DNA from: Epiperipatus broadwayi | Lineage: Eukaryota; Onychophora; Udeonychophora; Euonychophora; Peripatidae | DNA: 64,000 nucleotides | Reading direction: 5' to 3' | NCBI GenBank assembly: GCA_028023455.1 | Contig: JAQFVV010006549.1 | Coordinates: 498,001 to 562,000, forward strand | Program-made: the position numbers and the translations under genes | In this document: in pieces, positions 60,990 to 64,000 of the stretch | Numbering within the stretch: the first letter of the stretch is position 1 | Layout: every line of letters starts with the position of its first letter | Notes under the pieces: model-generated | Seen by the model: the letters and a program-made list of their open reading frames with translations, nothing else | The model's database searches: none | What the model was told of the DNA's origin: nothing

Positions 60990-61935
60990 CTTATTGAATT
61001 GAATTAGGCAAACATAATCAACTTAATACACAACCACATATTATAATTTTATTTTTATTTTCATCAAAATGACTTTTGTTTAAAAGTGAACTTTATCAAG
61101 ATGTTACATTAATTTTATATGTCATGTGATTTCCATATCTTCTTCCTACTACTCCCCCTATTGAACAATCATAATCTTTAAAAAAAATTATATAACTTCT
61201 AATTTTTATTTAATGACCATTTTACTCCTAATTTTATTGATCCTTGAACAAAATTAATATATTTTTCTTTATTGTCTTGTGTATATAGTGTTTCATACAC
61301 TTTTTTTTCTGTATAATTTTTACAATGTTTTATCACCTCAATAACATTTTATAACATGCTCTGTTTCTAAAAAAATGACAAAACGATCCTGACTTAATAT
61401 CCCTTTTTATTTTCATGTAATGCTCTTTCCCCCTTTCTATCTTATTTGTTACTGACTGATCTATATATACCATCATACATTCCTTACATGTAATTTTATA
61501 AACTATTCCTGTAGTACCACTTCTATCATTCCTAATTTTTGCATTAATCAATAACTTGTTAATGATTCACTTTTTTTCATCCAATTTCTATATTCTTATT
61601 CATTTTTCCTTACTACCATTAAGAATTTTATATACCTTCTCCAAATATAGTATCAAAATCCATTTTTTACTTTTGATTTCATTTCTATTACTACTTTTTT
61701 ATATCCATCCCTATTTCTCATTAATATATTTCTTATAACTATTATATCCATATTTATATATTCCTTCTGAATATGCAACTTTTGCTCTTTTGCCTCATTT
61801 TTATTCAATGTAAGCTTATCATTTTTCACTATTATTCCTTCCACGCTCTCATTTTTTGACATTATCATACCCCTGATATTTTTATTCTTTATATAATGCT
61901 TTATCCAAATCCCAAATCTAAATATTTTACTCCCA
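60990..61935 (-). pseudogene. Penelope-like relic, 5'-truncated, minus copy
   Basis: On the minus strand 61,333-61,551 reads GIVYKITCKECMMVYIDQSV and IKSGSFCHFFRNRACYKM, the GIY-YIG domain with YIG changed to YID. 61,653-61,868 is the preceding linker (LQIQKEY-like and NILMRNRDGYKKV), homologous to 59,045-59,245. It starts near 61,935 with what looks like the end of the RT (YLDL-like). It therefore lacks the RT body. Confidence 0.85.
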
Positions 61936-62610
61936 CTTCAAATGGATTTCCATTCCATATTCAGAAGAGGTATATAAAATTTTCAATGGTAGTGAAGAAA
62001 AACTGAAACAGAATATAGGAATTGGATGGAAAAATAATAAATCATTAAAAAAGTTATTGAGTAATGCAAAAATGAGGAATGATAAAAGTAGGAGATTAGG
62101 AATAGTTTATAAAATTGCATGCAAGAGATGTATTTATTGGTATATATAGGCCAATCAATGAAAAATAAAATAGAAAAAAGGAAGGAGCATTACAAAGCAA
62201 TAAAAAGGAGGCATATTAAGTCAGGACTATTTTGTCATTTTTTAGAAACAGGGCATGTTATAAAATGTGAGGAAAGTATTAAGATGATAAAATATTGTAC
62301 AAATTATAGAAAAAAGTGTATGAAACAATGTAAATACAAAAAAATAAAGAGAAAAGTATTAATTTATTTCAAAGATCAATAAAATTAGGGGGGAAATGAT
62401 CATATTATAATAATTTTTTATGTTTAGGATTGGTCAATAGAGAAGTAATAGAAGGGCAATATCAAAATCACATCACATATGATATTAATGTAACATCCTG
62501 TCAATGTTCAATTTTGAATGAAAGTCAATTCGATGAAAATAAAAATATAATTATAATATATGATTGTTCATTAATTTGATTATGTTTGCATAATTTTAAT
62601 TTAGTAAGAA
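61936..62610 (+). pseudogene. Penelope-like relic, 5'-truncated, plus copy
   Basis: Plus-strand reading gives NIGIGWKNNKSLKKLLSNAK near 62,010-62,065, IVYKIACKRC and YIGQSMKNKIEKRKEHYKAI, then SGLFCHFLETGHVIKCEESI and KMIKYC (the GIY-YIG domain, with YIGQ kept at about 62,140-62,155). The open part is 62,119-62,382. The 3' end, with TAACATCCTGTCAATGTTCA and GATGAAAATAAAAAT near 62,490-62,545, is the reverse complement of the 61,060-61,110 part of the neighbouring copy. The pair lies head to head around 61,935. Confidence 0.85.
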
Positions 62611-63287
62611 TGCATATAAGGAGAATAATTTGGTTGAAAATTTGAAGTGAAATATATATATTTATTAAATTAAATTTTTATGAGTCAAAGATGTGAACAA
62701 ATATTTTGGACTTTTCCATATATGCATTTACTTGTTTATACCATTCATTATACCAACATTTTGACTGGATCTCACCAACTATCAGTAAGCAGTAGAAGTC
62801 AGTCAAGGATATTGCAGAGCTGGCTAAAATTAAAATTTGGTCATTATTGCACTTCTTTGCTATATCCATGATCTGAAAATTAACTCTCTCTGCAGATTCA
62901 ATTTTTTTTTTCAATTAATTGACAATTTTTTATGCAACTTCAGAACAATTTTAAATAATTGACTCATAGTCAATTCAATTAGTTTTTCAGTATTGATTTA
63001 AAAAATGGTATCTAGCTATTTATAAACAGATAATAATATAAAATATAAATACTTTGATACCTTTCATTGACTGAATGATGAGTAGGTTTTAATGTTTTTA
63101 TACATACAATAGCCTGGTTAATTCTCTGTATGTTCAATATATATAAATAGGAAAATAAAACTAACTTGTTTGAAAATGGAGATGCATTTCATGATTACTT
63201 AAACGAAAAGGTTTTCCTGAGTTTTCAGCTTATATATTAATACTACTAATAATAATATTGAAATACTAGTATAATGTATATTTTCTA

Positions 63288-63338
<51 letters not shown>

Positions 63339-64000
63339 TTGTGAACTGGTTAACTATTAACAATGTATTATAAAAAAACCTTTAGTCTTTCAACATGAAG
63401 ATATATTAAGAAGTAGCTTTACTATATTCTTTAACTGTACCATTGTATCCATACTCTTAAGGGTAGTGCTATTTCTATTCAAGTCTAAACATTGCAATCT
63501 AAGCATGGCATGAACCTAAACAAACTTATTCATCATATGAAAATGATGGAAACTATTAGGAAATTCGATTTTTCTATGATCTTATCTATTGATTTTATTC
63601 TCTGTTTACATTGGTTTTTTCATAGTGAATTAAAGATGTTAGCATTATAAGGCTATTATATATATATTGTAAATATCGATAAATCTATCTATATTTTAAA
63701 AATCATTTGTTGTTATTTTAAAAAAAATCTCTTTGATTTGATGTTTATATATATGGAGTATTATTATCGTTTATGGTTATTAGTTATAGTTGTTTGGATA
63801 TATTATTTTATTTATTAGTTGATGGTACATCACTGTGAATATTTAATTATTAAAGATAAATAAAGACATATAAATTGTTGATTATAAAAAAAGATTATTT
63901 TATTTGTAGTGATTATTAAAAAAATGCAATATTATTATTTATGTATATATATATTTTAAAAGCTGTCAAATAAATTTTCGATTTAATATTTTGTTATATG
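62611..64000. other. AT-rich stretch with a TA repeat
   Basis: A (TA)n run covers about 63,292-63,335. The overlapping frames at 62,678-62,914 (-) and 62,680-62,871 (+) have no recognisable motif. Nothing else was seen to the end of the window. Confidence 0.5.

Overview
The window is eukaryotic, strongly AT-rich (by eye; not computed) and made almost entirely of transposable elements in different states of decay. I see no convincing intact host gene, no rRNA, no CRISPR and no bacterial operon structure. The mixture (Penelope-like retroelements with a GIY-YIG endonuclease and hammerhead-like motifs, RTE-like LINEs, very short tRNA-like SINEs with long target-site duplications, hAT and pogo/Tigger-like relics, foldback and palindromic MITE-like elements) fits an intergenic or intronic region of an invertebrate animal. 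I cannot name the species; a cephalopod, cnidarian or flatworm-like genome would all fit.

The clearest object is a nearly complete Penelope-like element (PLE) on the plus strand at about 39,053-43,967. Two long direct repeats (pseudo-LTRs, 39,053-40,243 and 42,687-43,967) flank a reverse transcriptase-GIY-YIG reading frame of 721 codons at 40,733-42,898. An N-terminal piece lies at 40,326-40,694, separated by one frame change and one stop. Both pseudo-LTRs carry the same hammerhead-ribozyme-like core near their 3' end. The sense strand of the element is almost devoid of C, except in that ribozyme-like core. Further PLE relics lie at 25,250-25,870 (+), 28,180-29,600 (+), 55,010-57,540 (two copies head to head), 58,400-60,800 (-) and 60,990-62,610 (two copies head to head). 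A lone ribozyme-like end is at 11,938-11,965 (-).

Region by region: 1-2,940 has nothing recognisable. 2,945-7,608 is a large foldback structure with arms of about 2 kb. 8,880-11,040 holds two SINEs and a LINE 3' end. 11,240-11,376 is a long T tract and ATT repeat. 15,070-17,196 is a decayed RTE-like LINE. 20,502-20,943 is a palindromic MITE with a SINE nested in its right terminal repeat. 21,888-22,718 is an inverted pair of a dispersed repeat that recurs at 29.7 kb and, as a tandem pair, at 38.1-38.9 kb. 24,370-25,266 is a Tigger/pogo-like element with terminal repeats and flanking TA. 31,063-31,632, 35,700-36,690 and 44,669-45,016 are palindromic MITE-like elements. 32,500-33,258 is a hAT transposase relic. 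45,401-47,871 holds a duplicated, coding-looking segment that I do not recognise. 47,872-54,980 is mostly featureless apart from one SINE, one hairpin and one old tandem duplication. From 55,010 to 62,610 the window is mostly inverted PLE copies with nested insertions. The end, to 64,000, is plain AT-rich DNA with a TA repeat.

Functionally only the 39-44 kb PLE looks recent: its two pseudo-LTRs are nearly identical and its catalytic residues are present. Everything else reads as an accumulating graveyard with a recoverable order of insertion at several nested sites.
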